Below, in pieces: positions 45,800 to 53,951 of a stretch of 64,000 nt of DNA. The position numbers and the translations under genes were made by a program. How positions within the stretch are numbered: position 1 is the stretch's first letter; each line of letters starts with the position of its first letter. Source of the DNA: Flavobacterium pectinovorum. GTDB lineage: Bacteria; Bacteroidota; Bacteroidia; Flavobacteriales; Flavobacteriaceae. The stretch spans positions 310,825-374,824 of the forward strand of contig NZ_RCZH01000001.1 of the NCBI RefSeq assembly GCF_006438875.1. Reading direction: 5' to 3'. The notes below the pieces were generated by a model. The model saw nothing but the letters and a program-made list of their open reading frames with translations, was not told the DNA's origin and did no database searches.

Positions 45800-46135
45800 T
45801 TATTTTTTCACGCAGATCTAAAAAGATTTAAGCAGATTTTTTTTAATCGTTTTAATTCTTTAATTTGTGTCTAATTTTTCTCTCGCAGATTTTGCAGATC
45901 GAGCAGATTTTTTTTTAATCATTTTAATCCTTTAATCTGTGGCTATATATTTTTCACGCAGATTTTGCAGATTTCTTTTTTTTGCCACTCCTGATAGCTA
46001 TCGGGATAAAAAGATTCACGCAGATTTTTTTAATCCTTTAATCTGTGGCTAATTTTTTCTCTCGCAGATTTTGCAGATCGAGCAGATTTTTCTTTAATCG
46101 TTTTAATTCTTTAATCTGTTGCTAATTTTTTCAAC
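45800..46135. repeat. Cluster of CACGCAGATTTTGCAGA-type degenerate repeats
   Basis: Four or more degenerate units of roughly 80-100 nt, built from CACGCAGAT or CTCGCAGATTTTGCAGATCG, AGCAGATTTTTTTTAATC and TTTAATCTGTGGCTAATTTTT, fill most of the gap 45733-46190 between gp25 and the Afp11-like gene. They are related in their ends to the repeats at 32801 and 32999. No reading frame of note. Confidence 0.7.
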
Positions 46136-46190
46136 ACATTAAAAGCCAACTTCGAATTGAATTTTTAATTTTTAATTCCCAATTTTTAAT

Positions 46191-46601
46191 TTAAAGATTA
46201 GTTCCTTCTTCTTTATAGAAAGGATAAACCATATTGGTTCTTGAGTTGGTTGCTCTTATTTTATAATCCAGAAATACCAGTACTTCACCATTTAAATCAT
46301 CTCCCTGGGTGATGTCGATTTTCTCTACGTCAATTCGGGGTTCGTGGTATAGAATGGCAGTTCTTACTAATTCAGATACAAAGGTTTTGAGTGTTCTGTT
46401 GAGCGGATTAAAAATAAGTTCGTCCATATTGCAGCCGTATTTTGGCAGCATAATGCGTTCTCCTATTTTGGTCGACAATAGAATTTCAAGACTGCTTTTA
46501 ATATCTTCTTCATCAGAAATCATTATAACAGATTTTGTTATTCTCTTAAATTCTGGTGGAAAACTCCATCCGGTTCCTAAAAAAGCTTGTTCATTTTCCA
46601 T
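46191..46601 (-). CDS. Baseplate wedge protein gp25/Afp9-like (GPW/gp25)
   Basis: A 136-aa protein typical of the GPW/gp25 family. FLGTGWSFPPEF at the N-terminus, DIKSSLEILLSTKIGERIMLPKYGCNMDELIF and LNRTLKTFVSELVRTAILYHEPRIDVEKI are the conserved parts. gp25 links the inner baseplate to the sheath start and carries the EPR motif (HEPRIDVE). It stands alone between two repeat-filled gaps, not directly next to other baseplate genes as in classical Afp order. Confidence 0.9.
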   Translation of the reverse strand: MENEQAFLGTGWSFPPEFKRITKSVIMISDEEDIKSSLEILLSTKIGERIMLPKYGCNMDELIFNPLNRTLKTFVSELVRTAILYHEPRIDVEKIDITQGDDLNGEVLVFLDYKIRATNSRTNMVYPFYKEEGTNL

Positions 46602-46630
46602 AATTAATTCAAGTTTCTGGTCAATTATCG

Positions 46631-46768
46631 TCTAGTTTGTCATTTCGAGGGACGAGAAATCACATAAAATGAAGACATATAGTACGTCGCTCTCTGGATG
46701 TGATTTCTCCTTCGTCGAAATGACAAACAGTGCGTTTAATTATTGCTTAAAGCCTCGCAAAGTTTTTT
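46631..46768. repeat. TTTGTCATTTCGA inverted-repeat element, copy 1
   Basis: A 138-nt element opening TCTAGTTTGTCATTTCGAGG with an inverted counterpart TCGTCGAAATGACAAACAG near its middle. It recurs almost unchanged at 46916-47053 and in shorter form at 47063-47189. Non-coding; it may form a long hairpin. Confidence 0.8.
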
Positions 46769-46915
46769 TCGTTTTTGTGTCACTTCGATTTCTAGAACAT
46801 TTTTTTTCAGGAGCTAATCCCGCTATCCGTTTCAATCTTTTGTGGCGAACCCCGCCACAAAAGGATTTCCACTTCTATCGGGGCTAGGGGAATCATTTTC
46901 ATAACAACAGTTTCA

Positions 46916-47053
46916 TCTAGTTTGTCATTTCGAGGGACGAGAAATCACATAAAGTGAAGACATACAGTACGTCGCTCTCTGGATGTGATTTCTCCTTCGT
47001 CGAAATGACAAACAGTGCGTTTAATTATTGCTTAAAGTCTCACAAAGTTTTTT
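46916..47053. repeat. TTTGTCATTTCGA inverted-repeat element, copy 2
   Basis: Second, near-identical copy, offset 285 nt from copy 1. Both lie inside the 589-nt gap between the PAAR gene and the gp25 gene. Confidence 0.8.
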
Positions 47054-47062
47054 CTCATTTTA

Positions 47063-47189
47063 TGTCATTTCGACGAAGGAGAAATCCTCGTGAGTAACTC
47101 CGTTTCTAAAATTGCCAATCTTTGTCGAGCTTCTTGCGAGGATTTCGATCCCGAAGCCTCGGGATCGAAATGACAAACAGTGCGTTTAA
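47063..47189. repeat. TTTGTCATTTCGA inverted-repeat element, diverged copy 3
   Basis: Arms TGTCATTTCGA (47063-47073) and TCGAAATGACA (47165-47175) enclose AATCTTTGTCGAGCTTCTTGCGAGG, also seen in the repeats at 32801 and 32999, and a palindrome GATCCCGAAGCCTCGGGATC. The PAAR stop codon follows at 47191, so the hairpin probably terminates that transcript. Confidence 0.7.
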
Positions 47190-47190
47190 A

Positions 47191-47481
47191 CTATCCAATT
47201 AAAACAGTTGCTAATCCGGCGACTATTGTTCCGCCATGAGCTGTTGAATCTCCCATTCTGGCGGCGGGTTTCCCGCCAATCAAAACCGTCGATGAACCCA
47301 TTACGATGCTGTCTGGCGGACCAGTACAGGTTGCCATATCGCCAACACATGCTGCAGGAACTCCGCCAATTAAAACCGTTGGAACTCCGGCTGGTAAAAT
47401 TGGACCGCCCACATGTGGAACGGTTGCTGTTACCATTGGGCAAACATGCATATCTGAAACTCTTGCGGCTGGTGCTCCCAT
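47191..47481 (-). CDS. PAAR-domain spike-tip protein (Afp10-like)
   Basis: A 96-aa protein composed of the PAAR repeat: MGAPAARVSDMHVCPM, then VPTVLIGGVPAACVGDMATCTGPPDSIVMGSSTVLIGGKPAARMGDSTAHGGTIVAG. His and Cys residues (His 12, Cys 14, Cys 52, His near 80) are placed for the metal site of PAAR tips. It caps the VgrG-like spike encoded 4 nt upstream. It is short, with no effector extension. Confidence 0.93.
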   Translation of the reverse strand: MGAPAARVSDMHVCPMVTATVPHVGGPILPAGVPTVLIGGVPAACVGDMATCTGPPDSIVMGSSTVLIGGKPAARMGDSTAHGGTIVAGLATVLIG

Positions 47482-47485
47482 GATT

Positions 47486-49231
47486 TTAATTTATTTGAAC
47501 AATACTTCCTTTTAAGACTGCGGCGGCACCAGACGATAATTCTGCGCCAGCGCTGCCTTCGGCTTTGAATTGTGCTGAGGCTTTTATCGAAACATTGGTT
47601 CCTTCGATTTTTATATCTCCGGTGGCTTTAAATTCGATGTTTCCGGCACTTTCCAGTTTTATGCCTTTGCTGTCTATGGTGATTACATTCGAATTTTCGT
47701 CTTCGATAACAATAACACCTTTATCTTCGTCGAGCGTGATTTTTTTCCCTGCCGGAGTTTCAATTCCGATTGACTTTTTTTCATCGTCAAACAAAACCTT
47801 CATCTCGCTTCGGGTTACAATTCCTTTTTGATGATTATCGTCAGAAGCAGTTATTGGAGCAGGTTTTCCGCTGCTGTGAAGCATTCCTAAAACGATCGCA
47901 TTATTGGGATCTTCATTTATAAATCCGATAATGACTTCATCTTCGATTTCAGGTCTGAAAAAAATACCTCTGTTTTCTCCCGCATCCGGCGTAGCCACAC
48001 GACACCAAATTCCCTGTTCTTCATTGTTGATGATTGGAATCTTGACTAAAATCCGATCTTCGCCATTTGGATCACTTTCGAGTTGTGTTACAATTCCGGT
48101 GTGAAGCCCTTTTATAGCGGCGATAATTCCCGAACCTGTTGGCGTATGAATGTCGTAGGTTTCAGAAAACCATTCGGGATTCAACCCAAATTGTGCGTCG
48201 ATTGTCCAGTTTCCTTCTGATATTTCATGAAAAACGCCTGTTATATAGGCTTTTCCGTTGAATCGGTCACCAACGCCTTCGAGTGTAATAATAGTGTTCG
48301 GTTTTACTGCGGGAATTCCCTGAAATTTGACTCTTCCGCGAATTTTTGATAATTGCTGAAAAAGTAATTTAGCATCTGCCCAATCCTGAAGTTCTACATC
48401 AGATATGTTTCCGCCATGACGTAATTCCAGATTTTCTAATTCGATCGTTTCCGCTAAATCTGATGCCGTTAAATTTCCATTTAAAGAAATACTTGGGTCT
48501 TTTGCTTCAATTTCGACCAATTCCTGATTGCTGTAATCCCAACTGTACGAAGACACTTTTGCAAATTGATTTCTCGCATCTATTTCAGCATCAAAGTCTA
48601 ATAAGCTTGAACCAAAAGTTACAGTTTCAACAGATTCTGCCGTTACATTTGGTTTACTGATGGTGATTTTACCATTTTCGACGAAACAAAGTTTACCGCT
48701 TGCCTGTGCTCTTGAAACTATAAAATCCCAATCTGAGGTATTGTACTGAACGAGTTCTTTGTGACTGAAATTAGTGGCTTCAACATCTTTTTCTAATCCG
48801 TAAGCATCGATAATTTCCTCAAAGGCTTCGCTGTCTTTTACATCATAGAAATATTTGCTTTTTCTGCCAATTGTCAGTTTTACAGCTTCGTCTTTGCATT
48901 CGATAATTAATAATGAGGCACCGCTTTTTATTTTGATCGAATGTTTGATGACAATTCCTTTGTAAATCGTTTCTTCGTCGTTGTGATAACCGGCTGTGAT
49001 TTCAATTTTTTTCCCCGGAATCAGCAAATCTTCATTGCTTAATTTAAAATCTCTTTCAGAAGCTTCTCCGTCTGTCAGAACAATTTGAGCCATAGGAATC
49101 CTGTTGACCTCATTTTGTACCACAATACTTTTTACCTGATAGGTTTTAGATAATTCTTCTCCTTCAATTAAAATTTTATGCGTTACTAAATCGGCACTTT
49201 GACTGGTTTGTATGACTCCGCTATTGTTCAT
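47486..49231 (-). CDS. VgrG-like spike protein (Afp8-like)
   Basis: A 581-aa protein with a gp27-like N-terminal half (about 15-360; HKILIEGEELSKTYQVKSIVVQNEVNRIPMAQIVLTDGEA) and a gp5-like OB segment (about 385-470, GIVTQLESDPNGEDRILVKIPIINNEEQGIWCRVATPDAGENRG). The C-terminal beta-helix spike is made of repeats (KKITLDEDKGVIVIEDENSNVITIDSKGIKLESAGNIEFKATGDIKIEG). Forms the trimeric spike under the tube. Its ATG shares one base with the TGA of the upstream gene (TGATG), coupling translation. Confidence 0.92.
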   Translation of the reverse strand: MNNSGVIQTSQSADLVTHKILIEGEELSKTYQVKSIVVQNEVNRIPMAQIVLTDGEASERDFKLSNEDLLIPGKKIEITAGYHNDEETIYKGIVIKHSIKIKSGASLLIIECKDEAVKLTIGRKSKYFYDVKDSEAFEEIIDAYGLEKDVEATNFSHKELVQYNTSDWDFIVSRAQASGKLCFVENGKITISKPNVTAESVETVTFGSSLLDFDAEIDARNQFAKVSSYSWDYSNQELVEIEAKDPSISLNGNLTASDLAETIELENLELRHGGNISDVELQDWADAKLLFQQLSKIRGRVKFQGIPAVKPNTIITLEGVGDRFNGKAYITGVFHEISEGNWTIDAQFGLNPEWFSETYDIHTPTGSGIIAAIKGLHTGIVTQLESDPNGEDRILVKIPIINNEEQGIWCRVATPDAGENRGIFFRPEIEDEVIIGFINEDPNNAIVLGMLHSSGKPAPITASDDNHQKGIVTRSEMKVLFDDEKKSIGIETPAGKKITLDEDKGVIVIEDENSNVITIDSKGIKLESAGNIEFKATGDIKIEGTNVSIKASAQFKAEGSAGAELSSGAAAVLKGSIVQIN

Positions 49232-49914
49232 CAGGATTGTTTTTGTAAGGGTGGAAAAAATAGTTTTTGCCCTGTTTTTAGTTTTCTGAAATTGACAATG
49301 TTATTCACTTTTGCAACTTCCAGATAATACTTAGAATCTCCATAGATATTAAAAGACATCAGAGGCAATGTATCGCCATCTGTTACGGTTCTGTAATGCG
49401 TTAAATCAGGTGATTTATTGTTTTCCTTTGCCGCTCTTAAATTATCTTCAACAAAACCCTGAAATTTGGCTTTTGCAATGGCTCTTATTGGCGTTCCGTC
49501 TGGTTTGAAGAGTTTGAATTCTACCGTCATTTCGGTCATGGCGCCTTTAAAGAGCAATGTTCCCCAGGAAATAATCAGATAATTAGGCTTGTGTTCGTCG
49601 CCGTTATAATCCAGAATTACTTTCTTGAATTTCTCGATATCGTCAATAATTCCATCGTCAGAACTTGCGTAGCCGTTAATTACTCCAGATCTGTCAAAGA
49701 CAAAATCGAGTTCGAGATTTTCAGGTAGTTTTTTATTGAACTTCGGCGAAACCGTACTCGTGCCGGAAGCCTGAGTTTCATCGGTTTCGATTTTATAGTG
49801 ATACGTGTACTTTTCCGGATTCATTAAAGTAGAAAATTCACCGTCGGCAATTTTGGTATTAAATTCCGGGTCACTATAAGCAACAACTTTTAGTTTTTCT
49901 AATTCTCCAGCCAT
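49231..49914 (-). CDS. Tube-baseplate adaptor with LysM domain (Afp7-like)
   Basis: A 227-aa protein. The N-terminal part (KLKVVAYSDPEFNTKIADGEFSTLMNPEKYTYHYKIE) matches the CIS tube/adaptor family. The C-terminal part (HYRTVTDGDTLPLMSFNIYGDSKYYLEVAKVNNIVNFRKLKTGQKLFFPP) is a LysM motif. In Afp-like particles this protein joins the tube to the VgrG spike. It is translationally coupled to the spike gene by a one-base overlap and follows the DUF5908 gene by 2 nt. Confidence 0.88.
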   Translation of the reverse strand: MAGELEKLKVVAYSDPEFNTKIADGEFSTLMNPEKYTYHYKIETDETQASGTSTVSPKFNKKLPENLELDFVFDRSGVINGYASSDDGIIDDIEKFKKVILDYNGDEHKPNYLIISWGTLLFKGAMTEMTVEFKLFKPDGTPIRAIAKAKFQGFVEDNLRAAKENNKSPDLTHYRTVTDGDTLPLMSFNIYGDSKYYLEVAKVNNIVNFRKLKTGQKLFFPPLQKQS

Positions 49915-49916
49915 GA

Positions 49917-50075
49917 TTACCGCTCTTTTTTACGTTCAATTACTTTCAATACCTGTTCTACACATTCGGCTACCGGATCTTCCCCTTTGCTTTTTGGAGC
50001 TTTGGGATCAGAATTTGGTTTAGAACCTTCATTCACGTTTATCTTGATGTGAAGCTCTTTTATTTCTATCGGCAT
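49917..50075 (-). CDS. DUF5908 small eCIS protein
   Basis: ATG at 50075 to TAA at 49917-49919, 52 aa, starting MPIEIKELHIKINV and ending VEQVLKVIERKKER. The MPIEIxEL start, short charged middle and C-terminal helix fit the DUF5908 family, found between tube and LysM genes in Bacteroidota eCIS clusters. It lies 2 nt from both neighbours, so it is clearly part of the operon. Function unknown; perhaps a chaperone or small baseplate part. Confidence 0.75.
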   Translation of the reverse strand: MPIEIKELHIKINVNEGSKPNSDPKAPKSKGEDPVAECVEQVLKVIERKKER

Positions 50076-50077
50076 GA

Positions 50078-50524
50078 CTAGCTTTTAATTAAAGTGAAAT
50101 AATTGTAAGTAAGTTCAAAGTTTTCGACAACGAGCTTACTTTCTTCAGCATTAAAATCCTCAACTGCCCATTTTACAGGGTAGGCGTGAACGACATTCCA
50201 GGAAATCAAGGGCTGATGTTCTTCGTCGAGCAATTTGATTGTCAGGTTGACGGGCTTAAATGCAAAGTTTTCGATCGCATCGCGGCACCAGTCTATAACT
50301 GCAGAATCAATCAGCATTCCCCTTTTTAAAGTCAGGTTTGGATATTTTGTCTTTACCGGAAGTTTGTGCTTGAATCTGTTTTCACCACCTTCGGCTATCT
50401 CTTCAGTTTCAATATCGACAGATAAACCGGAAACCGATTGAAACTGATGGTCTTTTGCCTGTGAGCCAAGACCTTCAAATTCAACTAAAAAGTGAAAACC
50501 GACAGGTGGATAATAGTTAGCCAT
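50078..50524 (-). CDS. Tube protein, gp19-like (second tube)
   Basis: A 148-aa protein of the T4-gp19-like tube family: YPPVGFHFLVEFEGLGSQAKDHQFQSVSGLSVDIETEEIAEGGENRFKHKLP is typical, and KYPNLTLKRGMLIDSAVIDWC and EESKLVVENFELTYNYF complete the fold. The usual eCIS arrangement has a major tube protein and a tube-initiator (Afp5-like); this one, lying after the major tube gene, is the likely initiator. It is 2 nt before the DUF5908 gene. Confidence 0.88.
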   Translation of the reverse strand: MANYYPPVGFHFLVEFEGLGSQAKDHQFQSVSGLSVDIETEEIAEGGENRFKHKLPVKTKYPNLTLKRGMLIDSAVIDWCRDAIENFAFKPVNLTIKLLDEEHQPLISWNVVHAYPVKWAVEDFNAEESKLVVENFELTYNYFTLIKS

Positions 50525-50526
50525 GA

Positions 50527-50955
50527 TTAATCATTTTGAATCGATAAACCTTCATGAACTAACTCCACTGATTCGATTGCTACTTCGTTTCCGTCGGCTT
50601 TTAAATCAGTCGACTGAACTTTGGTTGGCCATGCATTTTTTACTTTCCAGGTAATCACGGGTTCGTGTTCCTCGTTTAGTAATTTGATGGTAATGTCTCT
50701 TCTTTCGATAGTATTTAGTTTTACCGAATTCCACCAGGCATAATATTCATTATCGCTTTTAAAAGTGCCTCTTTTCATTGTAATGTTAGAGAACTTCTGC
50801 ATGCCGGGCATCTTGATCTTGCTGTACTCCGGACTTGCACCCTGACGGTACTCGATAACTTCGGTTTCTACATCTAATCCGGAGACTTCCGTAAAACCTA
50901 TTTTTGTTCCGCCCCAGTCAACTGAGAAATGAAACTTTGATAATGGATAACTCAT
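50527..50955 (-). CDS. Tube protein, gp19-like (major tube)
   Basis: A 142-aa protein, paralogous to the protein at 50078-50524. YPLSKFHFSVDWGGTKIGFTEVSGLDVETEVIEYRQGASPEYSKIKMPGMQKFSNITMKRGTF is the signature of the inner tube protein that stacks as hexamers inside the sheath. It follows the sheath gene by 29 nt, the normal gene order in Afp/PVC clusters. Called the major tube by position and length; not provable by eye. Confidence 0.9.
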   Translation of the reverse strand: MSYPLSKFHFSVDWGGTKIGFTEVSGLDVETEVIEYRQGASPEYSKIKMPGMQKFSNITMKRGTFKSDNEYYAWWNSVKLNTIERRDITIKLLNEEHEPVITWKVKNAWPTKVQSTDLKADGNEVAIESVELVHEGLSIQND

Positions 50956-50984
50956 GATCTATATTTTTTTAATGTTGATATTAA

Positions 50985-53090
50985 TTAAGATTCCTGCATT
51001 TTGTGAGAGAAACGTAGGATGATAAACTCGGCCGGACGAACTACTGCCATTCCGATTTCAATTATCATTCGACCTTCCAGAATATCCAATGCCGACATGG
51101 TTTGTCCCAGTCCAATTCTAACATAAAAAGCCTGTTCCGGTTTTGCTCCCGCCAAAGCTCCGTTTCTCCATTGCAGAATTAAGAAATTCTCAATCATCGC
51201 TCTTACTCTTATCCAGGTATTGGCATCGTTAGGCTCAAATACAAATTGGTCAGTTGCTTTTTTGATGGATTCTTCTGCCATGTTAAAGAAGCGTCGAACG
51301 GGAACATAACGCCATTCGTTGTCATTACCCGCAAGGGTTCTTGATCCCCAAACCAAGGTTCCTTTTCCTGTAAAGCTTCTGATGGCGTTGATGGATTTAC
51401 CTGCAACAGTATCAACATTTAGATTATCCTGATCGCCATTTGTAATTTTCAGCGATGGTCTTACTACATAATTTATACCCACATTTGCCGGAGCTTTCCA
51501 AACACCTCTGTTAGAATCTACACGAGCATAAATTCCGGCTACGGCACTGCTTGGAGGCAATGTAAGAGGTAAGTTTGCAATTTCGATTTTAATGGCATTG
51601 TACGATTTGTTGTCCAAACCTTCAATATCACCAAGATAGCGTCCGTTCATTGCACCATTATTAACATCGGTAGTCGTAACATTGTTGATTTCGGTTTTTA
51701 TTGCGTCAACCAGCGTTACCATACTATCTGTTCCGCTTGAAAGATTGAATACATCAACCGTAATAGCCAAAGTATTGTCCGGCAAATTGATAATTGAATC
51801 CGGCGCGCTAAACGTAAGCAGCTTAGCAATCTCCGCAATTACGTTTGTAGTATTGGTTTTTACATTTTGCGCTATTTTCAGGTTGGTGTTGGAAGCTTTT
51901 AATTTGGCAGTCAAATCTTCAAGATTATCTCTGACTTTTTCGATTTTGTTATTTCCTTCAAATAAACCAACAAAAACATCTAATGCGGACTGAAGTGCGT
52001 CTCCTGCATTGGCAACTTCTTCTACAGAAGCTATCGCAGATTCTGCTGCATTTTGGATTTTATCTTTATCCGAAATCAAACTGTTCAGATCAGCCGTTAA
52101 TGTTTCCAAAATCGGAATAAAAGCAGTTGTTTTTGCTACAGTAAATGTTTCTGATCCTGGAACTGCATTGTTATATCCTGTTGCGCTGTCAATATATGTA
52201 AGCACATCGGCAACACTTCCTGAGATTAAATCGTCTACAGTATCTGCATCATCATCTGTTACTACAACAAGGTTTCCTACCGTTAGCGTTACGGTTGCCA
52301 AAGCATCTTCGACTTCGCCAAAAGCAGTTGATATTGCATCAGGAACGTTGGTTACGTGGTTGATCAAAATATCATCTTCGTTGTATCTGTAATCCAGAAT
52401 TGTATCCAGATAGGGATAATAAGCGGCACCGTATTTCAGGTAATCTTTCTCTAAGGAAATCTTATCTCTTAAGGCTTGCGAATCAACTCCAATATCTGTA
52501 GAAGTATAAGTGTCAAGAATCGTAAATCGATCTTGTAAATCGTGACATTGGATTAAAGCATTGGAATATAAAGCATAAAACTCATCTACACTTAGTGCTT
52601 TTGCATCCGGAAATAATAATAATGTTGGTTCGTCTTCTGCTTTCAACAAGTTCAATCCGGCATTTAAATCATTAAAAAGAACAGGATTTTCATTGCTGTT
52701 TACATCTTCATAATTTTTTACCGAAACGATATAACAAGGTCCGCCGCCATTTGCAAAATAAATTTGAAGTGCATAATACATTAAAAATGGTTTTGGAGTA
52801 GCTGGCTGATTCACCACAATGTTTCTTTCGGTTACTACATTATCCGTTACCACATCTGTCACATCTACCGAAATAGTGTCTTCAGGATATGCAAATCCAA
52901 AATACGTTTCATAATCCAGTAAAGAAGTAATTCGGGTAGGAACCCTGTCTAAATCGTTCTCGATTTTTTTAACAGCTTTTTCTGTATAGCCAATAAAAGC
53001 GGGAATCGCTGTCTCTACCTCGGCAATAGAAGGAGGGAACTTTACGATCTCCTCAATATACACACCGGGTGTTTTGTAAGTTGTTGCCAT
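50985..53090 (-). CDS. Contractile sheath protein with a large internal insertion
   Basis: A 701-aa protein. The N-terminus MATTYKTPGVYIEEIVKFPPSIAEVETAIPAFIGYTE and the C-terminus (WRYVPVRRFFNMAEESIKKATDQFVFEPND, then ALAGAKPEQAFYVRIGLGQTMSALDILEGRMIIEIGMAVVRPAEFIILRFSHK) are those of eCIS/T6SS-type sheath proteins. Between KYGAAYYPYLDT (about 230) and NLPLTLPPSSAVAGIYARVDSNRGVW (about 507) lie about 270 residues, rich in Ala, Thr, Asp and coiled-coil-like, longer than usual. A single sheath gene is present, unlike the three of Afp. Contraction of the sheath drives the tube. Confidence 0.94.
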   Translation of the reverse strand: MATTYKTPGVYIEEIVKFPPSIAEVETAIPAFIGYTEKAVKKIENDLDRVPTRITSLLDYETYFGFAYPEDTISVDVTDVVTDNVVTERNIVVNQPATPKPFLMYYALQIYFANGGGPCYIVSVKNYEDVNSNENPVLFNDLNAGLNLLKAEDEPTLLLFPDAKALSVDEFYALYSNALIQCHDLQDRFTILDTYTSTDIGVDSQALRDKISLEKDYLKYGAAYYPYLDTILDYRYNEDDILINHVTNVPDAISTAFGEVEDALATVTLTVGNLVVVTDDDADTVDDLISGSVADVLTYIDSATGYNNAVPGSETFTVAKTTAFIPILETLTADLNSLISDKDKIQNAAESAIASVEEVANAGDALQSALDVFVGLFEGNNKIEKVRDNLEDLTAKLKASNTNLKIAQNVKTNTTNVIAEIAKLLTFSAPDSIINLPDNTLAITVDVFNLSSGTDSMVTLVDAIKTEINNVTTTDVNNGAMNGRYLGDIEGLDNKSYNAIKIEIANLPLTLPPSSAVAGIYARVDSNRGVWKAPANVGINYVVRPSLKITNGDQDNLNVDTVAGKSINAIRSFTGKGTLVWGSRTLAGNDNEWRYVPVRRFFNMAEESIKKATDQFVFEPNDANTWIRVRAMIENFLILQWRNGALAGAKPEQAFYVRIGLGQTMSALDILEGRMIIEIGMAVVRPAEFIILRFSHKMQES

Positions 53091-53108
53091 AATTGATTGT
53101 TTTAATTA

Positions 53109-53951
53109 TTAAATAAATATTTCCGAATAATAATCACCATTATTTTTTGTTATTGATTTTACAGATGGATTAGGATATTGACTGTTCGCCGGTTCTGATG
53201 GGGAAAAGTCATTAACAGGATCAATTTCTACAAAACCCGAGTAGGTTAGGGGTTTTACTTTATTGGTTTCTATTGTGGTTTCTTCTTTTCTGTTGATGTA
53301 TTTCCAAAGCGTTTTTCGATTATCAAAGTGAATCTTGAAATTTGGACTTACTATTTTACCCATAGCATCCACAATATTTTTAGGATTGTTATCGCCTTTC
53401 ATCGTCAGGGATATAATCCCAAAAACGTCTTGTTTTTCTTGTGTATGAAGTTCCGATAAGAAATTGTTTGTTGTTGTTTCTGATATTAAATAATCATCGG
53501 AAATCAACAGATTATCATTGATTTTTGGAATGTATTTGAACGTTACAGGTTCTGTTGAAGGTTTTACATTGCTGAATAAAAACATTTGTTTCAGAACAAA
53601 ATCCAAATTGGTGTAATTCTCAAACTGATAATCGATTATGGAGACAATAAAATCCAGTTTCAAATCAGGCGGAACACTTATATATGGATCGGTTTCATCA
53701 TTTTCTTTTACTTTTATATATACTCGAAATCCTGTTTTGGTTGGTTTAAACGCCATTTTGTAGTTCTTTAACCGAATGTTGGTTTCTACAGTAGGCGTTA
53801 TGGTTGAAAAGGAATCGTCGTCGAAGTTTTGCAGCATTTTTTTCTTATCTGCTCCAGACATACCTGCATATGTATCTTCGCCGCTGTTCAGGAAATAATT
53901 GTGCAAAAATGTTACTTCAAATAACAATGTATATGTAATATTAAAACTCAT
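53109..53951 (-). CDS. Unknown eCIS cluster protein
   Basis: A 280-aa protein starting MSFNITYTLLFEVTFLHNYF. The sequence is mixed alpha/beta, without a signal peptide or a motif I recognise. It is coupled to the upstream Pvc16-like gene (ATGA overlap, 53948-53951) and ends 18 nt before the sheath gene, so it belongs to the first transcription block. Proteins of this position and size recur in Bacteroidota clusters. A role in sheath assembly or particle end capping is a guess. Confidence 0.6.
   Translation of the reverse strand: MSFNITYTLLFEVTFLHNYFLNSGEDTYAGMSGADKKKMLQNFDDDSFSTITPTVETNIRLKNYKMAFKPTKTGFRVYIKVKENDETDPYISVPPDLKLDFIVSIIDYQFENYTNLDFVLKQMFLFSNVKPSTEPVTFKYIPKINDNLLISDDYLISETTTNNFLSELHTQEKQDVFGIISLTMKGDNNPKNIVDAMGKIVSPNFKIHFDNRKTLWKYINRKEETTIETNKVKPLTYSGFVEIDPVNDFSPSEPANSQYPNPSVKSITKNNGDYYSEIFI

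Noticed and set aside
47186..47443. Ser/Arg/Asn-rich minus frame at the PAAR gene
   Set aside because: Shifted-frame shadow of the glycine-rich PAAR coding sequence.
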